Shown here one piece after another: positions 53,185 to 62,367 of a stretch of DNA of 64,000 nt (position 1 is the stretch's first letter; the number at the start of each line of letters is the position of its first letter). The position numbers and the translations under genes were made by a program. A model generated the notes under the pieces. The model was not told where the DNA came from and made no database searches. It worked only from the letters and a program-made list of their open reading frames with translations. The DNA is from Levilactobacillus acidifarinae DSM 19394 = JCM 15949 (lineage in GTDB: Bacteria; Bacillota; Bacilli; Lactobacillales; Lactobacillaceae), in contig NZ_AZDV01000006.1 of assembly GCF_001434835.1 (NCBI RefSeq), positions 1-64,000 of the forward strand. Reading direction: 5' to 3'.

Positions 53185-54132
53185 TTAGTCATAATACGCT
53201 AACGTTTTCTGCAACGTGGCCTGCACATCGTTGATCAGCGTCTGGGGGGCCAGGACCTTGATCAGCGAGCCCTGACCCAACACCCATAACAGGGCGCCTT
53301 GCGAGAAGAGGTCCCCTTCAATGGTGACGCTCCCGTCGTCATGCCGGTGAGTCACCTCGGACTTGGGTAACTTGTCCAACGCCGTTTGCGGGTAGCCCCA
53401 GTACTGGAAGCGGTAGTGCAACTCGTAGCCGCCGTTAAGCAGGTAGGTCTTGTGGCGCAAGGCCCCCTCGTCCGTTTTTTTATCGGCGGGTACCGTTAAT
53501 TGGCGGTTCAACGATTTGACCTGGTCAAACCGGTCGAGACGAAAGACCACGCTCTTATTGCTGGCCTCGAGGTACATTACCACGTAGAAGTAGTAGTCCG
53601 CAAAATAAAGGCTGAGGGGCCGCCCCACTTGAAATTTGGGATGGGTGTTCTGCGGCACGCTACTCTGATAGGAAAACTTAATGGCCTGTTTTTCGATGAT
53701 GTAGTCGCTAAACTTCGCCAGTTGCGGCAAAATTTTGTGGTCGTCGCCCACGGGAATGTAAGCCGCCATGGTCGTGGCGATCGTTTTTTTCACGGCCTTT
53801 TGGGTCTTTAACGACAGCATGTTCAAGAGGTGGTGCGTCAGTCGTTGCATTTCTGCCCGACTCAACGCCCGGGTCCCAATCACCAGCTTGATTAAGGCAA
53901 GGGCTTCGGCTTGCGAGATCTGGTCCTCCCGGTCTAAATAGTGTTGTCGCGTCTTGGGCTTATAGCCCATCTCAAATTCCGTTTCGTGGACCAGCGCGTC
54001 AGCAATCACGGCCTGATCTCTGGTCATCGTGCGCTCGGAGCACCCGTAGTCGCGAGCTTCCGCGCGAAAGTTGATGCTTTCACCGTCTAATAATCGAAAT
54101 AATAATTGAATAATCCGTTCCTGACTAGTCAT
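53185..54132 (-). CDS. WYL-domain transcriptional regulator
   Basis: A 315-residue protein with an N-terminal HTH (INFRAEARDYGCSERTMTRDQAVI), a WYL domain (IKFSYQSSV ... PLSLYFADYYFYVVMYLE ... FRLDRFDQV) and a C-terminal WCX-like extension (YELHYRFQYWGYP). WYL domains sense nucleic acids or small ligands. It is a single gene; a terminator-like hairpin stands 200 nt upstream, between it and a possible promoter at 54397. Targets unknown. Confidence 0.85.
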   Translation of the reverse strand: MTSQERIIQLLFRLLDGESINFRAEARDYGCSERTMTRDQAVIADALVHETEFEMGYKPKTRQHYLDREDQISQAEALALIKLVIGTRALSRAEMQRLTHHLLNMLSLKTQKAVKKTIATTMAAYIPVGDDHKILPQLAKFSDYIIEKQAIKFSYQSSVPQNTHPKFQVGRPLSLYFADYYFYVVMYLEASNKSVVFRLDRFDQVKSLNRQLTVPADKKTDEGALRHKTYLLNGGYELHYRFQYWGYPQTALDKLPKSEVTHRHDDGSVTIEGDLFSQGALLWVLGQGSLIKVLAPQTLINDVQATLQKTLAYYD

Positions 54133-54561
54133 GTTACCCTCCTATAAGTTCCGCCAAAAGTCTCATCAATCGCCACCGGCTGGTGTTTGGTCGCTAACGT
54201 TTTCGTTGAAGTGATGAGTCTAGTTTACGATTTGAGGGTGACACCATGTGGCGCGACGGGGTGGCCGCCCGAAATAATTTTTAATTTTTTTCGAGTCGCT
54301 CGTTCTCGCACGTCTTTAAAAAAAGGCAGAAAAACGGACGGTCAATTCGACCGTCCGTCAGTGGCCCGTTTCGCCACTCCTGCCAAGGGTAGTCCCATTA
54401 TAGCACGTCCAAGTGTCGTCCCCGTAACTTGCTAAAAATTTTCCAGGCGGCTAATCAACGACAAATTATGTCAGGCCCCTATGCTATATTGACCTTATCG
54501 ATGGTTCAATAATCACCGACCCAGCACCACAACTTAAAATCGAGAAGGGACTCCTATACTC
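54133..54561. other. Intergenic region between the WYL gene and the 54562 gene
   Basis: Holds a candidate small RNA on the minus strand (54325-54390) and, at 54480-54560, the promoter area of the plus-strand gene. No protein gene seen. Confidence 0.45.
54325..54390 (-). ncRNA. Candidate small RNA or attenuated WYL leader
   Basis: On the minus strand an extended -10 (TGCTATAAT, 54405-54397) is followed about 40 nt later by the perfect hairpin ACGGACGGTC/GACCGTCCGT (54358-54349, 54343-54334) and TTTTTCTG. Between them GTGGC...GCCAC can form another stem. The product would be about 65-70 nt and contains no ORF with a ribosome site. No -35 box is obvious. It may be an independent small RNA or an attenuator for the WYL gene. 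Confidence 0.4.
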
Positions 54562-55155
54562 ATGACAACTTCACCGTTCACCAAAGTTGATAGTTTTGCT
54601 TTTTGGCGCGTTCCAGCCGACGCCGACCAGGTTCAAGATAATCAGGCCCGCGAGGCCCTGTTTAAAGACCACTACTTACCCAACGATTTTCCAACGGACC
54701 AGTTACCGGCGGACCTGACCGCCTACCTGGCTCAAATGTCCTACGTTTTGGTGGGGATGAACCCCGGTAACGGCTTAGCCGACCAACCCGACCAGTCGTT
54801 TACCAACTTCCACGGCGCGCGTAAGAGTCAAGATTACAAGCTCGCCGCGGCCCTTTACGGCACCGCACTCTGGGGCGCCTTCATGACCGACCTCTCCGAA
54901 ACGGTCGACAGCAATCCCCAACACGTTGCCTTCAACCAACAGGTCGTGACGGACCTCGAAAGTCACCTCGACGCCCTGGGCATCCCCGCCAACGCCACGT
55001 TAATCGCCGTAGGTCAGGGCGCCCATTACAAGAACCTGGTGAAGTTTGCGCACCGACCGGTCAAAACTATCCCGCACTACTCTCCTAGCAACAACGGTCA
55101 CTGGACCGCCGATAACAGTCGCCAAAAAGTCCTCGCCGCGATCAACCAACACTAA
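54562..55155 (+). CDS. Unrecognised protein, possible uracil-DNA-glycosylase-like fold
   Basis: A 197-residue soluble protein. The segment YVLVGMNPGNG followed by NFHG and LWGAFMTDL, then LIAVGQGAHYKNL and HYSPSNNGHW, resembles the order of motifs in the UDG superfamily (a VGMNPG active-site loop and a late H-x-S loop). I cannot name a family. It is a single gene with its own terminator. Confidence 0.55.
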   Translation: MTTSPFTKVDSFAFWRVPADADQVQDNQAREALFKDHYLPNDFPTDQLPADLTAYLAQMSYVLVGMNPGNGLADQPDQSFTNFHGARKSQDYKLAAALYGTALWGAFMTDLSETVDSNPQHVAFNQQVVTDLESHLDALGIPANATLIAVGQGAHYKNLVKFAHRPVKTIPHYSPSNNGHWTADNSRQKVLAAINQH

Positions 55156-55174
55156 CCCCACTAACCTGATTCGT

Positions 55175-55225
55175 AAAAACACCCACCGTAACGCCGGTCA
55201 ATTGGCGTTGCGGTGGGTGTTTTTA
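55175..55225. terminator. Bidirectional terminator
   Basis: CACCCACCGTAACGCC/GGCGTTGCGGTGGGTG with A and T runs on both sides, between the convergent genes at 55155 and 55261. Confidence 0.8.
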
Positions 55226-55260
55226 GTAAAATAATCGCCTTAATTGTTCGTCGCAGCTGG

Positions 55261-56502
55261 TCAATCGCGGTGAGTGGTCTGGGCCACCAGGTACGTGACC
55301 AATTGGTAAAACGTCAGGTCGTAACGAATCAAGCGCGTCGTGGCCGGATCCAGCACGTCAAACACGGTTTCGACTGGATGACGGGTCATGCTCTCTTGGG
55401 AATCGGCTTGTAGGTCCTCGATTTGGTGACCATCGGCGGCAACTTTGAAGTAGTCAATATCACAAATATCCGTTAATTGGCGGTCATATCGGCGAATCTG
55501 AACCCCCGCCGCCTCAGCCAGTTGACTGAGGGTCGTTGCCAATTGCCGGCCCTGCTGGTCCACGTCCGGTGTCATCCCGTGCGCAACTTGAGACAGCAGC
55601 TCACGACCATCGTCGAGACTGACGGGTAAACTCAACGGCATGCGTCCACTTTCACCGGTATATTGCAAGAAGCTCACGGATTCGGAGGCATCCGTAAGAA
55701 TTGAGCATTTGCGGATTTGCAGCAGTTCATCGGCAGATGCCACCAAGTAAGGTTGTGAACGGAAATTACGGCCTAAGACCAGTCGCGCCCCGGCCAAGTC
55801 CGCACGTGATAATTGCGGCCACAACAAGAGGCGTTTAACGGTCGCCACGGATAGTCCTTGCGCTAACGCGAAGAGCACGGCCCCTAACGCGCGTAAGGGC
55901 ACCTGTTGCAGCAGCGCGGTTCCCGTTTCATCAATAATTTCATAATAGGCGGTCGTTCGCATGAAGGGGTGCTCGTTGGGTCTCATTTCACCATTGCTGG
56001 TCGCTGCCACCTCGTCGTCTTGGTTGACGATTTCTTGGAACGCCCCATCGCTGCTCGCCATGATGTTTAGCTCTCCCTCAGCGGCCAGCCCCTTCAGCAG
56101 TTTCGTCTCATCATCGTCAACGTCCCACCGGGCGGCGGCCGCCTGGTTCCTCCCGACAACGCGCAAGCCCCGTTGGTTGGCCCCGCGAATCAGTTCGGCA
56201 ACGGCCGACAGGTCCGGGACGTTATCGATGATTACGGGCAACGTTTCACCCGTCAAAAGTCGGTCCACCGCCGTTTGCAAATCAACTAAGTCGACCTGGT
56301 CGGCATACGTCAGGCCAGCCTGTTGGAGCTTGTAACGTGCCACGGGGACCGTTAAGCGCCGCTGCTCGCGTGATAACAACGTTACGGTATCACCGGCATC
56401 GGGCCGGATGATATCCGGGCGACTGTAACGATAGACCCATAGGCTAGCGTAAAGATGATTTTCTTGTATGAATTGATTTAAATCGGGTTGTGCTGCCGTC
56501 AT
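55261..56502 (-). CDS. Protein of unknown function
   Basis: A 413-residue soluble protein; GAGGAG before the ATG supports the start. No membrane segment, signal or familiar motif is seen. It is rich in Asp, Ala and Leu, with LPVIIDNVPDLSAVAELIRGANQRG suggesting an alpha/beta part near residues 90-115. Neighbours give no clue. Confidence 0.6.
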   Translation of the reverse strand: MTAAQPDLNQFIQENHLYASLWVYRYSRPDIIRPDAGDTVTLLSREQRRLTVPVARYKLQQAGLTYADQVDLVDLQTAVDRLLTGETLPVIIDNVPDLSAVAELIRGANQRGLRVVGRNQAAAARWDVDDDETKLLKGLAAEGELNIMASSDGAFQEIVNQDDEVAATSNGEMRPNEHPFMRTTAYYEIIDETGTALLQQVPLRALGAVLFALAQGLSVATVKRLLLWPQLSRADLAGARLVLGRNFRSQPYLVASADELLQIRKCSILTDASESVSFLQYTGESGRMPLSLPVSLDDGRELLSQVAHGMTPDVDQQGRQLATTLSQLAEAAGVQIRRYDRQLTDICDIDYFKVAADGHQIEDLQADSQESMTRHPVETVFDVLDPATTRLIRYDLTFYQLVTYLVAQTTHRD

Positions 56503-56690
56503 TCAACTCACTCCTCAGTCCTAATTGAGGTCACCTCCACGGGGGTAACCACTATCTCTAGTATAGAAAATGGGGCGGTCACCATCTGTCCATAACGGTC
56601 TCAAACCAGATTTAATTTTAAAAGTTTACCCCAGCGCCGGTTGTTCCCCTAAAAAGAAGCGCATAAACTAACTTGTAAGGAGGGATTTCG

Positions 56691-56867
56691 ATGGCCAAAC
56701 TAGCCGTAACGATCAAGGCCGTGATCATTTTAGGCCTCATCTGCATTTTTGGCGTGCTCATCTATCACTTAACGACGGACTTCAAGTCCACCGCCCTATC
56801 CTGCCTGGGAATTGCACTGGCCCTGTGGTTCGGGCACCACGTGTGGCCCCGTCGCCACTCCGATTAA
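56691..56867 (+). CDS. 58-residue two-helix membrane protein
   Basis: ATG at 56691 follows AAGGAGG with seven nt between, an excellent ribosome site. The product begins MAKLAVTIKAVIILGLICIF, has two hydrophobic helices (residues ~8-25 and ~35-49) and a basic end (WPRRHSD). Its stop abuts the convergent gene at 56869. Function unknown. No homologue comes to mind. Confidence 0.65.
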   Translation: MAKLAVTIKAVIILGLICIFGVLIYHLTTDFKSTALSCLGIALALWFGHHVWPRRHSD

Positions 56868-56868
56868 G

Positions 56869-57399
56869 TTACGGTTGCCAGTGAAACCGGGCGGACGCGA
56901 GGTCGGTGGTGATGGTCGCCACCTGATGTAGCGGTTGCTGCCGGCCCAGTGGCGGCGTTTGGGCTACCAGTAACGACATTTCCAGGGTGGACGTGATGTC
57001 CTGCTGCCACAAGAAATCGACATACATCCCCTGTTCGTTTAACCGCCGTACCCGCTGATGGTCGAGGGGTTGGTTAAGTTGCCAATCCCCGGCAACGTCG
57101 CGGTAAGTGGCCAGGTCGGCAGCCGTTAAACCGTATTGGGCCCACTGAGCGGCGAGCTGGGACCAGAATAGGTTGCTTAACCGCTGCGACGCAGTGAGAT
57201 CGGCGGCGTTAAGGACTACACATAAAGCACTGGCATCATGACTGATCACCACGAACCGTTGGCCGTGACCCGTAATGGCCGTGGCGTGCCAGGAAAACAT
57301 GGGATTAACACGCGCTTCCCGTTGCGCCGCGGCAATTGAACGCACGACCGGGTAATCACGGAAGAGATCCCGGCTTTTTTGGGTGACGTTGAGGAACAT
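56869..57399 (-). CDS. Protein of unknown function (DUF6933-like)
   Basis: A 176-residue protein. The pattern MFLNVTQKSRDLF ... FSWHATAITGHGQRFVVISHDASALCVVLNAADL resembles a small domain common in lactobacilli that may be DUF6933; this is from memory. AAGGAG stands before the ATG. No catalytic motif is visible. Confidence 0.6.
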   Translation of the reverse strand: MFLNVTQKSRDLFRDYPVVRSIAAAQREARVNPMFSWHATAITGHGQRFVVISHDASALCVVLNAADLTASQRLSNLFWSQLAAQWAQYGLTAADLATYRDVAGDWQLNQPLDHQRVRRLNEQGMYVDFLWQQDITSTLEMSLLVAQTPPLGRQQPLHQVATITTDLASARFHWQP

Positions 57400-57841
57400 T
57401 GACTAACACTCCTTCGGTGATTTAAACTGACGTTTTTCTAACAAAATATTGACCTCTAAGATAACGGTATCCCCCCAGTTACGGAGAGATACCGCTATTT
57501 TTTAGCGTGAGCGATTTCTAATGTCTTAAATTCAATCCATCCACAACCACTATTATATCAATCATTTTAGTGACCTCAATTCAGTTACCGTTACTGCCGG
57601 CTCTCGTCGATTCCTAGTTACCGTTCGCTTAGGCTTTTCATTTAATTCAACTAGCCGACCGACTAATCTCGTTCTCTAATGATCAAGTTTTACTTCCGAT
57701 CCCTCTCACCATTAAATTTCTGGTATGCTTGACTATGCCCAAACATAGCTTAGCGGGATAATTGATTCTTTGTAAAACAACCGCTAAGTGAGGTGCCAGC
57801 ACCATTTTTCAACTACTTAAATTCCTGAGGAGGAGCTTTTC
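57400..57841. other. Intergenic region before the nuclease gene
   Basis: Contains an orphan plus-strand terminator-like hairpin (about 57461-57503, CGGTATC...GATACCG then TATTTTTTAG) with no plus-strand gene just before it. Near the nuclease gene, CTTAGCGG/CCGCTAAG (57749-57756, 57781-57788) pairs across a 24-nt loop, in the 5' leader. No ORF with a ribosome site. Confidence 0.45.
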
Positions 57842-59131
57842 ATGTCAACATTCGCATCATTTATTGGCGGACTCAGTCTGCTCATCGCCGTTGTTTTAGG
57901 CGGACTCTGGGTGGTCAATAAAGTCGGTCACCGGCGCACCAACCACCAGGGACGCAACGCGCTCATCGCCTTAGTGGTCGCGTTCATCTTCATCGGAATG
58001 AGCGGTGGCGGGGCATCAACCACCGAGTCGGCCTCGGATAAGGCCAACGTGGCCAACTCGTCCAGCGACTCTGCCACCACGGTAACCAAGCCCCATAAGG
58101 CCGCCAAGCAGTCCACGGCTAAACGCAATGCCGCCTCAACACCCGCGACAACCACGTCTCGGAACAGTCAGGTGCTCAAAAAACTAGTCAGTTATACCAA
58201 TGACGAGTCGGCCGGTCCCACTCAAAACTATTATTGGGAGTTAGGCAAGGCCCACACCACCGGTTTCAAGAACCTTAAGGCCGGCGACTACCATTTCGCG
58301 AGTGATGCTCAGGGTCGTGCTGGTACCGCCCGCGCCGTTTTGACTTACGGCGAGTACGCCGGTTCCCGGGGGTCCCGTCAAGGTAATCCACTGGAACCCA
58401 GTGGTTGGCCCACGGAAAATCCCAAGGTTGCCATCAGCTACGTGTTCACCGGCCGCACCTACCATGGTTATCTCTACAACCGTAGCCATTCCATCGGGGA
58501 TAGCCTGCTGGGAGCCAAATCCTACACGTCAGAAAACAACTTCACCACTGGTACCCGGCCGCAAAACGTCGGTGCGAACCAGGATGGTGGCATGCGTTAC
58601 GCCGAAGAAACCGCGGAAGATTACTGGAAAGCCAACCCGAACACCAGCGACACCCTCCAGTACGAAACGACACCACTTTACTATCACAGTGAAACCATCC
58701 CCCGCGGGTCCATCGTGGACATTAAGTCATCGGATGGCCAAATCAACACGGCCATTGCGGTGATCAACTCGGCTGAAGGCATCAAGATTGACTACGATAC
58801 GGGGAGCAACAACGCTAAACCCATTGTCTCGGCCAGTCGCCAGTCTAGTCACGCAGCCAGTGCCAGTTCTAGTCACGATTACGGTTATGGAAGCGGCAGT
58901 ACGGGGAGCGCGAGCCATCAATCGACCACCACGACCCATTCAACCGCCCAATCAGGGACTAAATCGGGGCAGTGGACCACTGCCCCAGCGGGAAAAGTCT
59001 ACGTTTCCGACAGCAATAAGTACTATTCACAGGTTAAGAACCCCGCCAACTACACTTGCGAAAGTGAGTCAGCGGCCCAAGCCGCCGGTGCCACACGGGC
59101 ATCTCGTGGGAATCAGTACGCCCGACCTTAG
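57842..59131 (+). CDS. Secreted/membrane-anchored DNA-entry-type nuclease (EndA-like)
   Basis: A 429-residue protein with two N-terminal hydrophobic helices, a Ser/Thr/Ala linker and a beta-beta-alpha-Me nuclease domain (~residues 120-310). GRAGTARAVLTYGEYAGSRG, the YNRSH catalytic loop, then FTTGTRPQNVG and the metal-loop region MRYAEETAEDYWK match EndA/NucA-type DNA/RNA non-specific nucleases. A Ser-rich linker leads to a C-terminal GKVYVSDSNKYYSQVKNPANYTCES motif found in secreted proteins. DRGH of classical enzymes reads NRSH, as is common in lactobacilli. AGGAGGAG precedes the ATG. Confidence 0.8.
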   Translation: MSTFASFIGGLSLLIAVVLGGLWVVNKVGHRRTNHQGRNALIALVVAFIFIGMSGGGASTTESASDKANVANSSSDSATTVTKPHKAAKQSTAKRNAASTPATTTSRNSQVLKKLVSYTNDESAGPTQNYYWELGKAHTTGFKNLKAGDYHFASDAQGRAGTARAVLTYGEYAGSRGSRQGNPLEPSGWPTENPKVAISYVFTGRTYHGYLYNRSHSIGDSLLGAKSYTSENNFTTGTRPQNVGANQDGGMRYAEETAEDYWKANPNTSDTLQYETTPLYYHSETIPRGSIVDIKSSDGQINTAIAVINSAEGIKIDYDTGSNNAKPIVSASRQSSHAASASSSHDYGYGSGSTGSASHQSTTTTHSTAQSGTKSGQWTTAPAGKVYVSDSNKYYSQVKNPANYTCESESAAQAAGATRASRGNQYARP

Positions 59132-59141
59132 TGATAAAGGA

Positions 59142-59176
59142 AACTGTTAGCTTAATGGCTAGCAGTTCTTATTTAA
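59142..59176 (+). terminator. Terminator after the nuclease gene
   Basis: AACTGTTAGC/GCTAGCAGTT hairpin with TTCTTATTT behind. Confidence 0.65.
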
Positions 59177-59251
59177 CTTCAGATTGGAATCTGATAACGC
59201 TGCCGATTCCACTGATCCCCCCCAAAAAACTTTGGAGGACTTGCGTTCACT

Positions 59252-59288
59252 AAAGGCCCTGACTGCGTCACATAGTCAGGGCCTTTTG
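59252..59288. terminator. Terminator at the end of hsdR
   Basis: AAAGGCCCTGACT/AGTCAGGGCCTTT stem; the T run is better on the plus strand, but it stands right after the hsdR stop. Confidence 0.65.
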
Positions 59289-59292
59289 GGTT

Positions 59293-62200
59293 CTAGGCTA
59301 ACGAACTGAAGAAACGCATCAACCCATCTTCAAAGTCTGCTGTCTCGAAGAAGCCTAAATTCTGTTCTTGTTCAATCTGAATAATTTTCGCCTTTAATTG
59401 CGGATTGTCATTAAGACTGACCCCGGGCAAAAATAGATCATACGCCGCGACAATAGCGTTACCGTTGGCTCCATTATCGGCTGACCAGCGCCGAATCTTC
59501 AATTCGATCTTTTCGGTTCGAATCGTTTGGCGGGCCTCCTTTAGCGACTCCGTGTCAAAATGCGTGGTGTAAACATGATTTTCGATACCGTCCAAAATTT
59601 CCTCGATTTCGGTACGTGAGTCATCGTCCATTGGCGTGATGTGTTCCTCAACGGCCTGGTGATTTTCTTCGGTCATCTCATCCATGTAGGCGTTTAAGAG
59701 TGCGACCAACATGTCATAGTCGATAATCTCATGGCGGTACAGGTCGATTGCGATCTGCACATTGGCGAGATCCATCTTCTTCTCGGGTGGCAATAACTCG
59801 TTAACGTCATTCATTCGGGCCTGTAGGGCGCTAAACTCGTTATCGTCTTTAATTTCCAACCCAATCTTATCACCCGTGGGTTGCCCGTGATCGTCGAACT
59901 TGTCAACTTCGGTTCCTAATTCATACCCTTGTTGAACCAACCGTTGAACCTTTTGATTAACTTCTGCAGCCAACGTGGCAAACTCAAGCTGTTCACTTTC
60001 CGACTTCGGCGTTTGACTAAAATCGTCCCCCGCAATTTCCTTGAGTCGTTCCACCTTGGGTTGTAAATCTTCAATCTGAGTAGCCTGCTTAGGAGCTAAA
60101 ATATCGTCATCAATCAACTGTTGTTGATCTTGATCATCCGGCTGTTTCTCGGCATCCGCCTCGGTATCGTTACCCCCCTTGGTATAGATCACCAAGGCAT
60201 TCTTGACGTTTTCTTCCATCACGTCGCCCTTACGGTAAAACCGAACCTTGCCGTGCGGCTTGGCGTTCTTGTCAATTGTTCGGTTAGTCCGCGACATCGC
60301 TTGGATCAGCGGACCTTCCTTTAAAATCTTATCAATGTAGATCGTGTTGACGTACTTGGAATCGAATCCGGTTAGCAGTTGGTCGGACACAATCACTAAG
60401 TCCAAGCGCTGAGGTGTGTCCTGTTCTTGCGCGGCGTTGAGCTTCTGATTATACGGTTTCTTATGCGCTAAACGCTTGGTGATGTCGTTTAGGTAACCCC
60501 GTTCAGGATTAGTGTCTTCCAGGAAGTTACGGGTCTGGTACAGCTCGGCGTAATCCGTCATGGCCTGCTTGAGTTCGGCTTGCAGATCAGAGGTCCCCGC
60601 GCCGTTATCCTCGTCGTGTGAATAGGTCATCGCCACCCGTAAATTCGGCACCATCTTTTTAAAGAGATGATAATACGCCACCACTGCTTGCTTACCGGAA
60701 ACCGCAAATAATCCGTGAAACTGGTTCGGTTTCCGCCGGCCCATTTGGATCGGTCCCGAATGATTTTCATCCCAATGCTGAGCGATATCATCAACGACCA
60801 ATTGACGATAGATCAAAGAAGTATAAATCTGCTTCTCCATTTCTTGTTCGTCCAATTCAAATGGACTAATCGCTTCGTAATTAGGCGTATAGTAACTGAC
60901 GTCAAAACCTAAAACGTTACCATCTCCGATAGCGTCCTTGATGGTGTAGCGATGCAACCGGCGACCAAAGATATCGTAGGTCGAAACATTTCGCGACGTC
61001 TTAACGTCGTGGACTTCGTCGCTATAGAAGTTTGGAGTCCCCGTGAAGCCGAACCAGGTGGTCTTAGGAAAGGCGCGCTTAATGCGGTCCACGGCATCTC
61101 CACTGGCCGATCGGTGGGCTTCATCCATCAAAATAACCTGTCGTTGATCAGAGGTTAGCCCCGCCTTGACGGCTTTGTCCAACCCCTGAACCGTAATCAG
61201 GTAGATGTGAGAGGCCGTATTTTTTTGGCTTAACCGTTTTTTCAATTCATGGCCCTTAACCACCTGAATCCGGCTTTCGAAGGTCTTATAAGCGTAGGCC
61301 TTAAAATTCTCAAACGTCTGATTAACCAGGTCTACCCGGTCCACAATGAATAAAACGTTACGGACCTTGGGCATTGACGCTAGCAGTTGGGCGACCTTAA
61401 ACGAGGTCACCGTCTTTCCGGACCCCGTGGTATGCCAGACATAGCCACCCTCTTTTTCAATAAAATCGTTGGCGTCCATGGTGCGCATCCGATCCATGAT
61501 GGACCGAGTGGCCTGAATCTGGTACGACCGCATCACCATCAGGTTGTCGTTGGCGGCGTCCGGAATCATGTTAACCGTGACCAGCCGGTGCAGGGCCGGA
61601 ATCCCCATGACCTGGTGAATAAACGTCATGGTATCGGTTACGTCTTGACCGTGGTCATCGCGCCAACCAAAGACAAAATCCTTGTTATAGTTGGCCGAAT
61701 TCTTGGGCCGGGCAAAGTAGTGCGCCGAATGCCGCGACAAGATGAACTGCACTTGCACAAAGGAAAAAATCCCCGTGTACATCCCATCACTATCATACTT
61801 TTGGAGCTGTTCAAAGGCGCTCCATTGGTTTTGTAGGGATTCGTCCTTTTCTTCGATGTGGGCCACGGGCAGGCCGTTGATGAGTAGCATCACGTCAATC
61901 CGCCGCTTGGTACTCAGGGTGAAGGGCAGATCGTTAAAGGTGATCTGGCTAACCACTTCATACCGGGAGTGACCACCCGCTACCTCGTCGCCGTAGAAGA
62001 TTTCAATTTCGAGCTTGGTACCGTCGTCCCGGGTTAACGGTAAGGTTCCGATGCCGCCCGACCCGGCGAGCGTTAACTGCGCGTCGTAGGGTGTCTTGTT
62101 CTTATTCAATTCGAGCTTGAGACTCTGAAACTCGGTATCCGATAAGGGCGTTCCCGTCAACTTCCGAGCGTTGTTCTGATTCAGGATATCCCGCCAGTGA

Positions 62201-62304
62201 TCATATAAAGCCTGAGTTGTCACGCCCGATAGGTCTTTACGTTCGGTCCACCCTTCGGCCTTTAGTTGTTCAATAACGGCGGTTTCAAATTTGTTCTCAG
62301 CCAT
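59293..62304 (-). CDS. hsdR: Type I restriction enzyme, R subunit
   Basis: A 1003-residue translocating endonuclease subunit. The N-terminal nuclease core is seen in RRIDVMLLINGLPVAHIEEKDES (Asp, ExK; the usual IELK reads IEEK). The helicase follows: HTTGSGKT (Walker A), LMDEAHRS (DEAH box), FTGTP, SDQLLTGFDSKY and SRTNRT. It acts with HsdM and HsdS in the cytoplasm to cut unmodified DNA. GGGAGG ten nt before 62304 suggests that start; an ATG at 62346 lies without a site. It is the last gene of the locus. Confidence 0.94.
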   Translation of the reverse strand: MAENKFETAVIEQLKAEGWTERKDLSGVTTQALYDHWRDILNQNNARKLTGTPLSDTEFQSLKLELNKNKTPYDAQLTLAGSGGIGTLPLTRDDGTKLEIEIFYGDEVAGGHSRYEVVSQITFNDLPFTLSTKRRIDVMLLINGLPVAHIEEKDESLQNQWSAFEQLQKYDSDGMYTGIFSFVQVQFILSRHSAHYFARPKNSANYNKDFVFGWRDDHGQDVTDTMTFIHQVMGIPALHRLVTVNMIPDAANDNLMVMRSYQIQATRSIMDRMRTMDANDFIEKEGGYVWHTTGSGKTVTSFKVAQLLASMPKVRNVLFIVDRVDLVNQTFENFKAYAYKTFESRIQVVKGHELKKRLSQKNTASHIYLITVQGLDKAVKAGLTSDQRQVILMDEAHRSASGDAVDRIKRAFPKTTWFGFTGTPNFYSDEVHDVKTSRNVSTYDIFGRRLHRYTIKDAIGDGNVLGFDVSYYTPNYEAISPFELDEQEMEKQIYTSLIYRQLVVDDIAQHWDENHSGPIQMGRRKPNQFHGLFAVSGKQAVVAYYHLFKKMVPNLRVAMTYSHDEDNGAGTSDLQAELKQAMTDYAELYQTRNFLEDTNPERGYLNDITKRLAHKKPYNQKLNAAQEQDTPQRLDLVIVSDQLLTGFDSKYVNTIYIDKILKEGPLIQAMSRTNRTIDKNAKPHGKVRFYRKGDVMEENVKNALVIYTKGGNDTEADAEKQPDDQDQQQLIDDDILAPKQATQIEDLQPKVERLKEIAGDDFSQTPKSESEQLEFATLAAEVNQKVQRLVQQGYELGTEVDKFDDHGQPTGDKIGLEIKDDNEFSALQARMNDVNELLPPEKKMDLANVQIAIDLYRHEIIDYDMLVALLNAYMDEMTEENHQAVEEHITPMDDDSRTEIEEILDGIENHVYTTHFDTESLKEARQTIRTEKIELKIRRWSADNGANGNAIVAAYDLFLPGVSLNDNPQLKAKIIQIEQEQNLGFFETADFEDGLMRFFSSLA

Positions 62305-62367
62305 TTTGGCTAATGCCTCCCTGGATTCTATGTAGTGGGGGTTCAACCCCCGGATTGCTTGATTGGT

